Assembly: GCA_963826795.1 (NCBI GenBank)
Contig: CAWGYT010000015.1
Span: forward strand, 124,001-188,000
DNA: 64,000 bases
Source: CAWGYT01 sp963826795
Lineage (GTDB): Bacteria > Planctomycetota > Planctomycetia > Pirellulales > Pirellulaceae
Direction: 5' to 3'
Shown: piece by piece, positions 28,953 through 37,960 of the stretch
How positions within the stretch are numbered: position 1 is the stretch's first letter
Layout: every line of letters starts with the position of its first letter
The notes under the pieces: model-generated
Database searches by the model: none
What the model was told of the DNA's origin: nothing
What the model saw: the letters and a program-made list of their open reading frames with translations, nothing else
Made by a program: the position numbers and the translations under genes

Positions 28953-29699
28953 ATGAACTTTTGCTTGGTCACCTACAACATCCACAAAGGGATTGGCGGC
29001 GTCGACCGCCGCTATCGTCCGGAGCGAATCGCGGAAACCCTGCGACACTACCAACCCGATATTCTGTTTCTTCAGGAAGTCGATGACGGCGTTCCACGCT
29101 CGCGCGGACACCGGCAGGTTGACTGGTTGGGCGACGTCCTGGAGATGCCACACCGCGCTTATCAAGCCAATGTCAAGCTGCGGCAGGGCGACTACGGAAA
29201 CGCCATTCTGAGTCGATTTCCGCTGTCGCAGGTCGAGAGCCTCGAATTGACAGTGCCATTCAAGAAACGCCGGCGAGCGCTGGGGGCTCGGTGTCGCGTA
29301 CGTGTCAATGATCATCAACGCTCTCTGGTCCTACTGAATCTGCACCTGGGCCTGGCAGGCTACGAACGGGCCCTTCAGCTCCAACGCTTGCTGAAGTCGC
29401 ACCTCCTGAAAAGGAGCTGGCGGAGGACCCCCGTCGTACTGGGCGGCGACCTGAACGACGTTTGGGGCTCGCTGGGTCGCCGATTCCTCGAGCCCGCGGG
29501 GCTGAAGCCTGCCGGCTCGGCCCTCAACACCTTTCCGGCAGTCCAGCCCCTGCGTCCTCTCGATCGGCTCTTCTATCGCGGCCAGATCGAATGCGTCCGT
29601 TGCTATCGTTCGCACACGCAAATGTCGCGCTTCGCGTCGGATCACCTTCCCTTGATCGCTGAGTTTCGAATTGCCCTGAGCGCGTCCACGTCCGACTGA
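28953..29699 (+). CDS. Endonuclease/exonuclease/phosphatase (EEP) family hydrolase
   Basis: A 248-aa member of the EEP superfamily (DNase I-like/sphingomyelinase fold). Catalytic motifs are intact: N9 in TYNIHKG, E42 in LQEVDDG, D166 and N168 in GGDLND, and D230-H231 in ASDHLPL. Single-domain, without a clear signal peptide. The subgroup 'NIHKGxGxxxRxxPxRIxxxL' is usually near membrane-phospholipid enzymes in other bacteria, so a phosphodiesterase role is as likely as a nuclease. The start is the ATG at 28953 preceded by 'gaggttcaggctg'. Confidence 0.92.
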   Translation: MNFCLVTYNIHKGIGGVDRRYRPERIAETLRHYQPDILFLQEVDDGVPRSRGHRQVDWLGDVLEMPHRAYQANVKLRQGDYGNAILSRFPLSQVESLELTVPFKKRRRALGARCRVRVNDHQRSLVLLNLHLGLAGYERALQLQRLLKSHLLKRSWRRTPVVLGGDLNDVWGSLGRRFLEPAGLKPAGSALNTFPAVQPLRPLDRLFYRGQIECVRCYRSHTQMSRFASDHLPLIAEFRIALSASTSD

Positions 29700-29829
29700 G
29701 TCGCCCCTGAGGCAACTCGCACGGTGAAGCATGGGTCGGTCGAGGCCAGCGAGCGGCCCAGCGGCCTCCTTCGCCTTCGCCGCCCTCTTGGGACGCCCAT
29801 CTCGCAGCGTCTTGCACCGGCCCCAAGAA

Positions 29830-29848
29830 TGAACGAAATGAACGTTTT
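29830..29848 (+). repeat. Direct repeat copy 1 upstream of sigma factor gene
   Basis: 'tgaacgaaatgaacgtttt', identical over 19 bp to the copy at 30025-30043, 195 bp apart. The sequence holds two spaced 'tgaacg' half-units, as expected of a protein-binding site. It could be an operator or an alternative sigma factor site; no experimental basis. Confidence 0.6.
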
Positions 29849-30024
29849 CAGCTCCCCCAAGTCGGAGCCGCCGCCGCAATCGCTCGCGACCGGGATGAAA
29901 CCCGAGAGATCTGAAAATTTTTAAATTGTTATCTACAAGCGACTTATGACGAATTTCGGTGATCCTTCCCGATTTTCCTGCCGCAAGGCGTTACATTCGC
30001 CCTGGAATATCGGTAAACTGGGCG

Positions 30025-30043
30025 TGAACGAAATGAACGTTTT
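30025..30043 (+). repeat. Direct repeat copy 2, 27 bp before the sigma factor start codon
   Basis: Second perfect copy of 'tgaacgaaatgaacgtttt'. It ends 27 bp before the ATG at 30071, where a bound regulator would block or recruit RNA polymerase or affect leader translation. Autoregulation of the sigma factor is a reasonable hypothesis. Confidence 0.6.
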
Positions 30044-30070
30044 GGACGGTTACTCGCAGGAGCCAATTAA

Positions 30071-31024
30071 ATGATCGCCACCGTGTCCCACCCGACTGAG
30101 AGAGCTCGTCGTCGATCGGACCTCCAGACGCGCAGGCTGAAGGAGCGATGCGACGCGCTGCTGACTCGCGAGGTTGCCTTCATTCCCAATCCGGTCTTTC
30201 GCGAGTTAGATGCTGAACAAGCCTGGGAGTCGGAACTTGAACTGGCTCGGAATCAGGCCGATCTCGATGTCGATTGGACCGTGGCAGGACAGCTACGGAT
30301 GCCAGCCCACCTGGAGCGCTTGTGCGCTGCTCCTCTCCTGACGCCGACTGAAGAGCGAGATCTCTTTTGCCGACTCAACTACTTGAAGTACCGCGCCAAC
30401 GCGCAACGTTCACGGCTGAAGTCGGCAAGGCCTCGGGAGGAACAAGTTTCCGAGGTTGAGCAACTGCTATCGGCCGCGACTCGCATCCGAAACCGCATCA
30501 TCCACTCCAACATTCGCCTCGTGATGTCCATCGTGAAGCAGTTTGCGGACGATCGGAATCGATTCGATGATTTGCTGAGCGAAGGGATCAGTTGCCTGAT
30601 CAAAGCGGTCGACAAGTTCGACTTCGATCGAGGTTTCCGCTTCAGCACCTATGCGACGCGAGCGGTGCGGCGTGAAGTATTTCGACTCGTCCAACGTCAG
30701 CATCGGGATCGGATGCGATATGCGACCGGAACTCATGAGCTCCTTTCGCAGCAGCTGACACGCGCAACGATGCCTCAGGGTGTCGAGATGAGCTGGAAGC
30801 GAGTGGGCGAATCGGTCAATCGCATGCTGACGGGCCTAGATGATCGTGAAAAGTTCATTGTGCAAGCCCGCTACGGATTTGACGACCTCGGCGAAAAGCC
30901 GACCTTTCAAAAGCTCGGACAACTGCTTGGCGTATCGAAGGAAAGAGTCCGGCAAATCGAGCAACGAGCATTGGCAAAGCTTCGCGAAATGGCCCAGACC
31001 CTTCGCCTGGAGCCGGCCAACTAG
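30071..31024 (+). CDS. Sigma-70 family RNA polymerase sigma factor (group 2/3 type)
   Basis: A 317-aa sigma factor. It has a region 1.2-like segment ('LLTPTEERDLFCRLNYLKYRA'), a complete region 2 ('NIRLVMSIVKQFAD', 'DLLSEGISCLIKAVDKFDFD', 'GFRFSTYATRAVRREVFR'), a variable region 3, and region 4 with 'LGQLLGVSKERVRQIEQRAL' for -35 recognition. It lacks the long acidic region 1.1 of the housekeeping sigma and is larger than ECF sigmas, so an alternative sigma is likely. No anti-sigma factor lies next to it. The start at 30071 follows 'cgcaggagccaattaa'. A 19-bp sequence occurs twice upstream. Confidence 0.93.
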   Translation: MIATVSHPTERARRRSDLQTRRLKERCDALLTREVAFIPNPVFRELDAEQAWESELELARNQADLDVDWTVAGQLRMPAHLERLCAAPLLTPTEERDLFCRLNYLKYRANAQRSRLKSARPREEQVSEVEQLLSAATRIRNRIIHSNIRLVMSIVKQFADDRNRFDDLLSEGISCLIKAVDKFDFDRGFRFSTYATRAVRREVFRLVQRQHRDRMRYATGTHELLSQQLTRATMPQGVEMSWKRVGESVNRMLTGLDDREKFIVQARYGFDDLGEKPTFQKLGQLLGVSKERVRQIEQRALAKLREMAQTLRLEPAN

Positions 31025-31086
31025 GCAAGAAAATTCGCCACTCATCCAATTACACCTCCCACCATTCATCACTTCGCGGCTCGCAC

Positions 31087-31767
31087 ATGATTGCCAATCG
31101 ACCTGCACTGGGACTGGCGAGGGGTGACGCAAGCGTGCAGAGTTGCGACGACCGGCCGCCAGATTCAGAGGTTGTCGTCTTGGTGCACGGTTTGGCGGCT
31201 CCCAGGCTCTCCATGAACGGTTTAGCGAGCTGTCTGGCGAGCGTTGGATTTTCGGTCAGAAATTGGGGCTATCGGAGTCTTTGGTTTTCTATCGAACAAC
31301 ACGCGACTTTGCTTCGAGAGTATCTGCACGGCGTCAGTTCGGAGGCTGCGATCGTCCGAGTTCACCTTGTGACTCACAGTATGGGCAGCATTGTCGCGCG
31401 GTCGGCTCTCCAGTCCTGGGTGCCGGACAACTTGGGGCGAATCGTGATGCTCGGACCACCCAACCACGGGTCGCACGTTGCGAGACGGCTCGCGACTTCG
31501 CTTGGTTGGATTTGCCCGCCACTGCGTGAACTGTCAGACGACGCGCACAGTCTCGTGAGACGCCTGCCCGATCCTACCGACGTAGAGATCGGAATCATCG
31601 CCGCTGCAGAGGACCGTGTGGTCCCACGCAGCAGCACCATTCTGTCCAACCAATCGGATTGGATTCTTCTGCCGGGACATCACGGTGCGCTCCCCTGGCG
31701 CCGACAAACGGCCGAGCAGGTCTTGAGCTTCCTGCGCCACGGCCACTTCGTCCACAACTCACCCTAG
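31087..31767 (+). CDS. Lipase-like alpha/beta hydrolase
   Basis: A 226-aa single-domain hydrolase. The oxyanion-hole motif VHGLAAP (33-39), nucleophile S98 in THSMGS, acid D176 in AEDRVVP and base H198/H199 in PGHHGAL make a complete triad. 'GPPNHGSHVA' after the nucleophile is typical of lipase/PGAP1-like acyl hydrolases. There is no signal peptide, so it is cytosolic. It follows the sigma factor by 62 bp and may be co-transcribed. The start is not well supported: no ribosome-binding site precedes 31087. Substrate unknown. Confidence 0.88.
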   Translation: MIANRPALGLARGDASVQSCDDRPPDSEVVVLVHGLAAPRLSMNGLASCLASVGFSVRNWGYRSLWFSIEQHATLLREYLHGVSSEAAIVRVHLVTHSMGSIVARSALQSWVPDNLGRIVMLGPPNHGSHVARRLATSLGWICPPLRELSDDAHSLVRRLPDPTDVEIGIIAAAEDRVVPRSSTILSNQSDWILLPGHHGALPWRRQTAEQVLSFLRHGHFVHNSP

Positions 31768-31871
31768 GCATCGTTGCTCCCGCCACTTGCTGATTGGCAC
31801 GTCGAAACGCTAAAACTAGGGTGAAGCGAATCGAACCACCCAGATTTCATGAATCGTGGAGAACAGAAGCA

Positions 31872-32471
31872 ATGAGCGTTTTGGTACAGCGTGAGGCCCC
31901 GGATTTCGAGGCGCAGGCCGTAATGCAGGATGGATCCTTCAAATCGTTGAAGCTTTCCGATTTTCGCGGGAAGTACGTCATCCTCTTTTTCTACCCGTTG
32001 GATTTCACGTTCGTCTGTCCGACGGAGATTATCGCGTTTTCGGATCGCATTGCAGATTTTGAAAAGCTAGACGTCCAGATTCTCGGTGCTTCGGTCGACA
32101 GTCACTTCTCGCACCTCGCTTGGCGTAATATGCCACGACAGGAGGGCGGCATCGGCGAGATCAAGTATCCGCTGATCGCGGATTTGAACAAGAAAATTTC
32201 GGAGGCTTACGACGTGCTACTCGGGGGAGGCGTTGCCTTGCGGGGCCTGTTCCTGATCGACAAGGGCGGAATTGTGCGACATCAGGTAGTCAATGACCTC
32301 CCACTTGGCCGTAGCATCGACGAAGCGCTTCGAATCGTCGAAGCGTTACAATATTTCGAGAAAAACGGGGAAGTTTGTCCGGCCAACTGGAAAGAGGGGG
32401 CCCGCACCATCAAGCCAACTCCCACCGACAGCAAGTCGTTTTTCCAACAAGAGTATGCCAAATCGACCTGA
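31872..32471 (+). CDS. Typical 2-Cys peroxiredoxin (AhpC/Prx1)
   Basis: A 199-aa peroxiredoxin. The peroxidatic cysteine is C49 in 'DFTFVCPTE' and the resolving cysteine C169 in 'GEVCPANW', with 'GGVALRGLFLIDKGGIVRH' between. Start 31872 has 'ggagaacagaagca' upstream and gives the family length; an open frame runs back to 31794 but adds non-homologous residues. It reduces H2O2, organic peroxides and peroxynitrite in the cytosol using thioredoxin or AhpF-like donors. An AhpF gene is not adjacent. It ends 'FFQQEYAKST', without the YF motif of hyperoxidation-sensitive eukaryotic enzymes. Confidence 0.95.
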   Translation: MSVLVQREAPDFEAQAVMQDGSFKSLKLSDFRGKYVILFFYPLDFTFVCPTEIIAFSDRIADFEKLDVQILGASVDSHFSHLAWRNMPRQEGGIGEIKYPLIADLNKKISEAYDVLLGGGVALRGLFLIDKGGIVRHQVVNDLPLGRSIDEALRIVEALQYFEKNGEVCPANWKEGARTIKPTPTDSKSFFQQEYAKST

Positions 32472-32640
32472 GCGACACTGACTTCGGAACGATCAGCGTT
32501 TTCGTCAGCGCAGCCGCCACCGCGTACGGCGTGTGGCCGATGCGCATCGGCTTATCTTCGCATTCCCGATCAGGTTCCGCGCTGTGCTCCGCCTGCCGCT
32601 TTCTCACGGTGTTGCGGCCAGCGCGGAGCCGCGAAGGAGC

Positions 32641-35445
32641 TTAGTGGGCTTCTAGCCAATTCTCGCCCACGCCAATTTCTACGACGATTGGAACTTCCAG
32701 CGGGAGCGCGTTCTGCATGGCGTCTTGGACCGCCGGGACCACGTCGTCTTGTTCGGACTTGTGGAGGTCCAGGACAATTTCGTCGTGGACGGTAAGGAGC
32801 ATTTTGGTCCGAAAACCACCTTGCTTCAACAAATGGTCAACCTTGATCATCGCTAACTTCAGCAGATCCGCCGCTGTGCCTTGGATCGGGCTGTTCATCG
32901 CTAACCGCTCGGCCGTGCTCCGGATCGAGAAGTTTCGAGAATTGATGTCCCGCAGATACCTTCGGCGCCCCGTCAGTGTCTTGACGTAGCCGTGTTCCCG
33001 AGCGAACTCGATGGTTTCGTCGATGTATCGCTTGACGCCTGGATACTTCTCGAAGTAGTTGTCGATCAACGCAGCCGCGTCTTCGCGGGGAATATTCAGC
33101 CGCTGCTGAAGACCGAACGCAGAGATTCCGTAAATAATCCCGAAGTTGACCGCTTTGGCCGCATCACGCATCGGACGCGTCACGTCTTGCAGATCGACTT
33201 TATAGACTTTCGAAGCCGTCATCGCGTGGATATCGACGCTTGAGCGAAAGGCTTCGAGCATTCCCGCATCTTGGCTCAGGGCCGCCATGATCCGCAGCTC
33301 GATCTGCGAATAGTCGGCTGACAACAGGAGATACTCGTCGCTGCGCGGCACGAACGCAGCACGAATTTCTCGCCCGCGCTGTTTCCGGACCGGGATGGTC
33401 TGGAGATTCGGGTGGTTGGACTGGATTCGCCCGGTCGCGGTCCACGCCTGATTGTAGTGGGTGTGAATTCTTCCTGTGCGAGCGTCTACGGCGTCAGGCA
33501 ACTGGTCAACGTAAACCGATTTCAATTTCACTGCGTTTCGATATTCCAAAATATCGCGGACGATCGGGTGGCGGCCGCTCAAACGAAGCAGTTCCGCCTC
33601 ACGTGTCGAGTACTGTCCGGTCGCGGTCTTCTTCGGGTTCTCGACCAACTTCAGCTCGTCGTACAACACGACTCCCAGTTGCTTCGGCGAGTCAATATTG
33701 AACGTGTGGCCTGCGCTCTGGAAAATCCGGGTCCGCAACTCGTCGATTTCCTGCGAAAGCTCCTGCGAATAACGGCGCAACGCGGCCGCATCGATTCGAA
33801 TTCCCTCGTACTCCATTTCGACCAACACAGGAATCAAGGGACATTCGACCTCGAAAAAGACCTGTTCCAGGGCGTCTCGCGCCACGGCGTGCCTCATCTC
33901 GCGACTCAACTGCAATGTAACGTCCGCGTCCTCGCACGCGTATTCGGCCAGGTCCGCCAAGGGCACGTCGCTCATCTCGCGTACTTGCGGATCACCCAGC
34001 AGCCGAGAAATTGGGATCGGCTGGTAGTTCAGGTATTGCCGAGCAAGGAAATCGAGCCCGTGCTTCAACTCGGGCTCGACCAGCGTATGAGCCAACATGG
34101 TATCCATGATTGGTTGCTGGCATGTGAGTCCGTGCCATTTGAGCACGGTCAGATCGTACTTGAGATTATGGCCCACCAATTCGATATCGGAATCCGAGAA
34201 GATCTCACGAAATTCTTGCAGCACCGCTTCCGCCTGCTGAACATCAGGCGGAAGCACCACGAAGTGCGCCCGGTGGGGCTCATAGCTGAATGCCAGCCCC
34301 AAAGGCCGCGCGCTGCGAGCGTCCAGGCCAGTTGTCTCTGAGTCAAAGCAAATCGATTCTTGCTGTTTGAGGCATGCGATCAGCTGGGCTCGCTGTTCCG
34401 CTGTCTCGACGATTTGATACGAGTGTTGGACATCGGCCAGCGTCTGCTCCTGAACCGGCTCGGCGAAAAGGCGTGCCTGCCCGAACTCGGCAAGATGCAG
34501 TTCGGATGAATCGGCGGAGGACGGTGCGGACAATGGTTCGCCAAATACGCGTTTGCCGAGACTCGCGAATTCCAGCTCCTGGAACAGTTGCCTCAGGGCC
34601 GCGTCGTCCCGAGGCTGGCACTTCAAGTCCGACCAAGTAATGTCGAGCGGAACGTCCCTGACGATCGTCACCAGCTGCTTCGACAGCCGCGCCTGGTCCG
34701 CATGGGATTCCAGTACCTCGCGCTGCTTCCCTTTCAACTGGTCCGTATGTAACAGCAGGTTCTCGACGGAGCCGAATTGCTGAATCAGCTTCTTCGCGGT
34801 CTTCTCGCCGATTCCGGGAACACCGGGTACGTTATCGGACGTATCGCCCATCAGTCCCAATACGTCGACCACCTGTTGAACTTCGGTGACCTGCCACTTT
34901 TCCAAGACTTCGGGAACACCCAGAATCTCGAACTGCGTGCCCTTTCTTCCCGGCTTCCAGACAAACACACGGTCGCTCACGAGCTGATGGAAGTCTTTAT
35001 CCGGCGTCACGAGGTAGGCGACCATACCTGCTTCGTCCGCCCGCCGCGCCAAAGTCCCGATCACGTCGTCGGCTTCCCAGCCATCCAGCCGTAGAATCGG
35101 GATCCGCATCGCTTCCAGCAAACGGAAGACGTCGGGAATCTGCTCCGCCAGCTCCTCGGGCATCTCTTCTCGCTGAGCCTTGTAGGCTTCGAAGGCGTCG
35201 TGTCGGTGCGTCGGTGCAGACGTGTCAAAGGCCACCGCAATGTGGGTTGGCCGCTCGCGACTCAACAGATCAAGCAGCGTATTGCAGAAGCCGAACACAG
35301 CCGAAGTACATTTGCCGTGCGAGGTGTAGCGGGGACTTCGAATCAGGGCGAAATGGGCGCGGTAGACGAGCGACATCCCGTCGACCAGCACGACGCGCTG
35401 CTGCTCCGCATGATGCTTGGCGAAGAGTTCTTGCGTTTCCGACAT
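32641..35445 (-). CDS. polA: DNA polymerase I
   Basis: A 934-aa three-domain polymerase for Okazaki-fragment processing and repair. The 5'-3' nuclease (about 1-300) starts 'RVVLVDGMSLVYRAHFAL' and has 'GWEADDVIGTLA', 'TPDKDFHQLV' and 'GDTSDNVPGVPGIGEKTA'. The 3'-5' proofreading domain looks active: 'FDSETTG' (about 365), 'GHNLKYDL' and 'YACEDADV'. The polymerase domain has motif A 'DYSQIELRIMA', motif B 'RDAAKAVNFGIIYG' and motif C 'LTVHDEIVLD'. The start at 35445 is taken by alignment to the family N-terminus (MSETQELF); the frame is open to 35532. It follows the RND exporter gene by about 80 bp on the same strand; that link is probably not functional. Confidence 0.97.
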   Translation of the reverse strand: MSETQELFAKHHAEQQRVVLVDGMSLVYRAHFALIRSPRYTSHGKCTSAVFGFCNTLLDLLSRERPTHIAVAFDTSAPTHRHDAFEAYKAQREEMPEELAEQIPDVFRLLEAMRIPILRLDGWEADDVIGTLARRADEAGMVAYLVTPDKDFHQLVSDRVFVWKPGRKGTQFEILGVPEVLEKWQVTEVQQVVDVLGLMGDTSDNVPGVPGIGEKTAKKLIQQFGSVENLLLHTDQLKGKQREVLESHADQARLSKQLVTIVRDVPLDITWSDLKCQPRDDAALRQLFQELEFASLGKRVFGEPLSAPSSADSSELHLAEFGQARLFAEPVQEQTLADVQHSYQIVETAEQRAQLIACLKQQESICFDSETTGLDARSARPLGLAFSYEPHRAHFVVLPPDVQQAEAVLQEFREIFSDSDIELVGHNLKYDLTVLKWHGLTCQQPIMDTMLAHTLVEPELKHGLDFLARQYLNYQPIPISRLLGDPQVREMSDVPLADLAEYACEDADVTLQLSREMRHAVARDALEQVFFEVECPLIPVLVEMEYEGIRIDAAALRRYSQELSQEIDELRTRIFQSAGHTFNIDSPKQLGVVLYDELKLVENPKKTATGQYSTREAELLRLSGRHPIVRDILEYRNAVKLKSVYVDQLPDAVDARTGRIHTHYNQAWTATGRIQSNHPNLQTIPVRKQRGREIRAAFVPRSDEYLLLSADYSQIELRIMAALSQDAGMLEAFRSSVDIHAMTASKVYKVDLQDVTRPMRDAAKAVNFGIIYGISAFGLQQRLNIPREDAAALIDNYFEKYPGVKRYIDETIEFAREHGYVKTLTGRRRYLRDINSRNFSIRSTAERLAMNSPIQGTAADLLKLAMIKVDHLLKQGGFRTKMLLTVHDEIVLDLHKSEQDDVVPAVQDAMQNALPLEVPIVVEIGVGENWLEAH

Positions 35446-35525
35446 GAGTGCTTTCTGAGGCGTAATTGCTTGGTTCTGGTGTGGGAGCGAGCCGAACCGA
35501 GACGGGGAGCAGCAGAAGGGGCGTT

Positions 35526-37907
35526 TCAGCAACTTTCCTGCGAAGCCGTCACCCCATCGCGCGGTGCCTCCGCAGCGCGCGGTGCCTCCGCAGCGAACTC
35601 TGACCGCTTGGGGCCGATGGGAGTGGGCATCGCGGCGCGAGGTGGTTTGGCAAAACAGGCCAGCATCGCGGGCAAAAAGATGAGGTCGCCGACCAAAGCC
35701 GCCGAGATCGTAAGACCGCCCATTGCCGCGAAGATTCGGTGATCCCGCAGTCCACTGAAGAGCACGGTTGCGAAGCCGGACACGAGGATCACCGTCGTCA
35801 TAATCAAGGCCGTTCCGACTCCCGTAAACGCTCGACGGATCGCCTCCGACTGATCCGCGGTCTTCAACTGCTCTTCCTGAAATCGAGTCAGGAAGTGGAT
35901 TGTATCGTCAACGGCGATTCCCAAACAAATGGTAAATGCACAGACACTGACCAATTCCAGGGCCTGTCCAGTCACGACCAGGTAACTGCCCGTCAATGCC
36001 AGTGGAAATAGATTCGGAATCAACGAAATCAAGCCAATCCGAAGGGAACGGTAAGCGAGGGAAAGAACCATAAAGATAATCACCAGCGCACTTCCCAGAC
36101 TCGCCGCGAGGTCCACGACGATCTGATAAAGGTTTCGCCATCGCCAGACGGCCGAGCCTGACATTTCCAGACGGAACTCAGGATGTTGCCCCATGATCTG
36201 CGCCAGTCCCGCCTCGACTCGCTCGAAAACCGGACCGTATCGCGCAATCCCGAGATCCTGAACGCGGAAGCTTACCTGGGCGTGTCGCGTTTCCGGCGTG
36301 TAAAACGCGCGCTTGAGGGGAGGTGGCAGGAGATCCAGCATCGACATCCGATCGGCTGCCTGACCTTCACCCGGCAGCGAGTCGAGCAGATTTCGAATCG
36401 AGAGCGGGTGGCCAATCAGCGGTTCGCGCCTCAGCAATTCATCCACCTGCGAGACGACCCGCAGGACATCCGGTGAATCGGCGGCGACCTGCTGAGACCA
36501 GCGAATTTCCACGTTCCCGATCTCCAGGCCGCCCAAAGCCCGGTCCATCTTCTGCAGGGCCAAGAGTGCTTCAGAGTTCTCGGGCAGCACGTTCGCATTT
36601 CGTTCATCAGGGCGCAAGGAAAGCGAGACGAGCACGAGCGTCAGCGTCGTGATCACACCGGTCGCGGCGAGCTGCCACGGGCGACGCAAGACAAAATCGA
36701 TGACCCCGCTGATTCGACTCAAATGCCGATCGATGATCGCCTTCTCATGGCCCGCATGGACCCGACGTCCGAGAAACGTGGAGCAGGCAAGTGGAATGAC
36801 GGTGACAACCGAAACGAACGTCAACAGCACACCAATCACGCAACACAAACCGAATTCACGCACGATCTCGTGATGCGCCAACGAGAGCGAACCAAATCCG
36901 ATCGCGGTCGTCAGCGAGGTGAGCCCACAGGCCAGGCCAACCTCTCGGATTCCTTCTCTTGCCGCGGCGAGTTCGGAGAGCCCCGCCACGCGCAGACGGC
37001 GAATCTGAACCATCAGATGCACACCGTCGGTCAAGCCCACCAGGCTCAGCAAGACGGGCAACACCACGTCGTTGAAGGGATTATCCTGCAGTTGAAAGTA
37101 GCGTAGGATCCCCAAGGTCCAGAACACGCCGAGTGACGGTGCCAGGGCCACGATCACGACCGCCGTCAGGCCTCGAAACAGTACCAAGGCCATGACGGCA
37201 ATCATGCCATAACCGATCAGCTGATACCGCAATTGATTCGCCTCGTGCTGTTTCATCGCGGTCAGACGCAAAGGAACATACCCGGTGACGCCAAACTGCA
37301 TCGGAACGTCTGCGAACTTGGCAGCGACCCGCTCCGCAGTTTCCTTTAAACGCTCGCTGCAGTCTTCGTCCTCACGTACGAACAGCCAATCGAAGTGCAC
37401 CATCAGCAGCAAGGTGCGTCCGTCCGGCGAGAGCAATTGGCCGTTCACCAGGGGGTGTTTCAGCGCTTTCTTTCGAGCCGCCTCGAATCGCTGTTGCGAG
37501 GCTTGCGAGCGAGGAAACAAGGGTTCCGGCAGTCCGAAAATATTCATGATGGGCACGCGATCCATCCACAAGATGTGATCGACGTACTCAAGCGACTCGA
37601 GTTCGGTCACGATCGACCGCAGCGCCTCGGCACCCCCGGGCGTGAAAAACGAATCCGATTGAACGACAATGACGGCATCCGATCGCGTGATGCTCACCGG
37701 CTCCACGTCGGGTGGAGCGACGTCGGATTCCGATTCGACGCGGGGCTCTGGGGCCGCCGACGACGGCCGCGCCAGCAACCAACGGCGGAAACAGTCCGGA
37801 TCGCGGTATCCTTGGATCGCGAGTGCGCTGATGCTCAACACGACCGCGACGGTGAGCCAGGGCCGATCAACGACCCAGAGTGAGCAGCGATCAAAGACCG
37901 TACGCAT
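35526..37907 (-). CDS. RND/MMPL-family exporter
   Basis: A 793-aa inner-membrane protein with the duplicated 6+6 topology of RND transporters: TM1 near 17-35, a periplasmic domain, then TM2-6 from about 230. These contain 'DVVLPVLLSLVGLTDGVHLMV' and 'LACGLTSLTTAIGFGSLSLA'. The second half contains 'SVCAFTICLGIAVDDTIHFL', whose GxxxDD acidic pair is the proton-relay motif of the HAE3/HpnN-like group. No membrane-fusion or outer-membrane partner is adjacent, which fits HAE3 proteins moving lipids or hopanoids. The C-terminal tail 'AAEAPRAAEAPRD' is a repeat made by an 18-bp duplication. Confidence 0.92.
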   Translation of the reverse strand: MRTVFDRCSLWVVDRPWLTVAVVLSISALAIQGYRDPDCFRRWLLARPSSAAPEPRVESESDVAPPDVEPVSITRSDAVIVVQSDSFFTPGGAEALRSIVTELESLEYVDHILWMDRVPIMNIFGLPEPLFPRSQASQQRFEAARKKALKHPLVNGQLLSPDGRTLLLMVHFDWLFVREDEDCSERLKETAERVAAKFADVPMQFGVTGYVPLRLTAMKQHEANQLRYQLIGYGMIAVMALVLFRGLTAVVIVALAPSLGVFWTLGILRYFQLQDNPFNDVVLPVLLSLVGLTDGVHLMVQIRRLRVAGLSELAAAREGIREVGLACGLTSLTTAIGFGSLSLAHHEIVREFGLCCVIGVLLTFVSVVTVIPLACSTFLGRRVHAGHEKAIIDRHLSRISGVIDFVLRRPWQLAATGVITTLTLVLVSLSLRPDERNANVLPENSEALLALQKMDRALGGLEIGNVEIRWSQQVAADSPDVLRVVSQVDELLRREPLIGHPLSIRNLLDSLPGEGQAADRMSMLDLLPPPLKRAFYTPETRHAQVSFRVQDLGIARYGPVFERVEAGLAQIMGQHPEFRLEMSGSAVWRWRNLYQIVVDLAASLGSALVIIFMVLSLAYRSLRIGLISLIPNLFPLALTGSYLVVTGQALELVSVCAFTICLGIAVDDTIHFLTRFQEEQLKTADQSEAIRRAFTGVGTALIMTTVILVSGFATVLFSGLRDHRIFAAMGGLTISAALVGDLIFLPAMLACFAKPPRAAMPTPIGPKRSEFAAEAPRAAEAPRDGVTASQESC
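35559..35594. repeat. Perfect 18-bp tandem duplication in the RND gene 3' end
   Basis: 'gcgcggtgcctccgcagc' occurs twice head to tail (35559-35576, 35577-35594). It is in frame and adds six residues to the cytoplasmic tail, giving EAPRAAEAPR. Probably a recent slippage event. Confidence 0.85.
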
Positions 37908-37960
37908 CCACTCGATCCTTTGGTGTCGGGCAAGTTGAATCCTACCGCTCCGTGCGCCGG

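Larger units (their letters stand above)
29700..30070. other. Upstream region of the sigma factor gene with a 19-bp direct repeat
   Basis: 371 bp. Apart from the two repeat copies at 29830 and 30025, it contains a short AT-rich stretch ('aaaatttttaaattgttatc' at about 29914-29933), unusual for this GC-rich segment, which is a likely promoter region. No ORF with protein-like features was found. Confidence 0.5.

Noticed and set aside
33412..34341. Plus-strand open frame of 309 codons inside polA
   Set aside because: All three polA domains are intact on the minus strand through this stretch.
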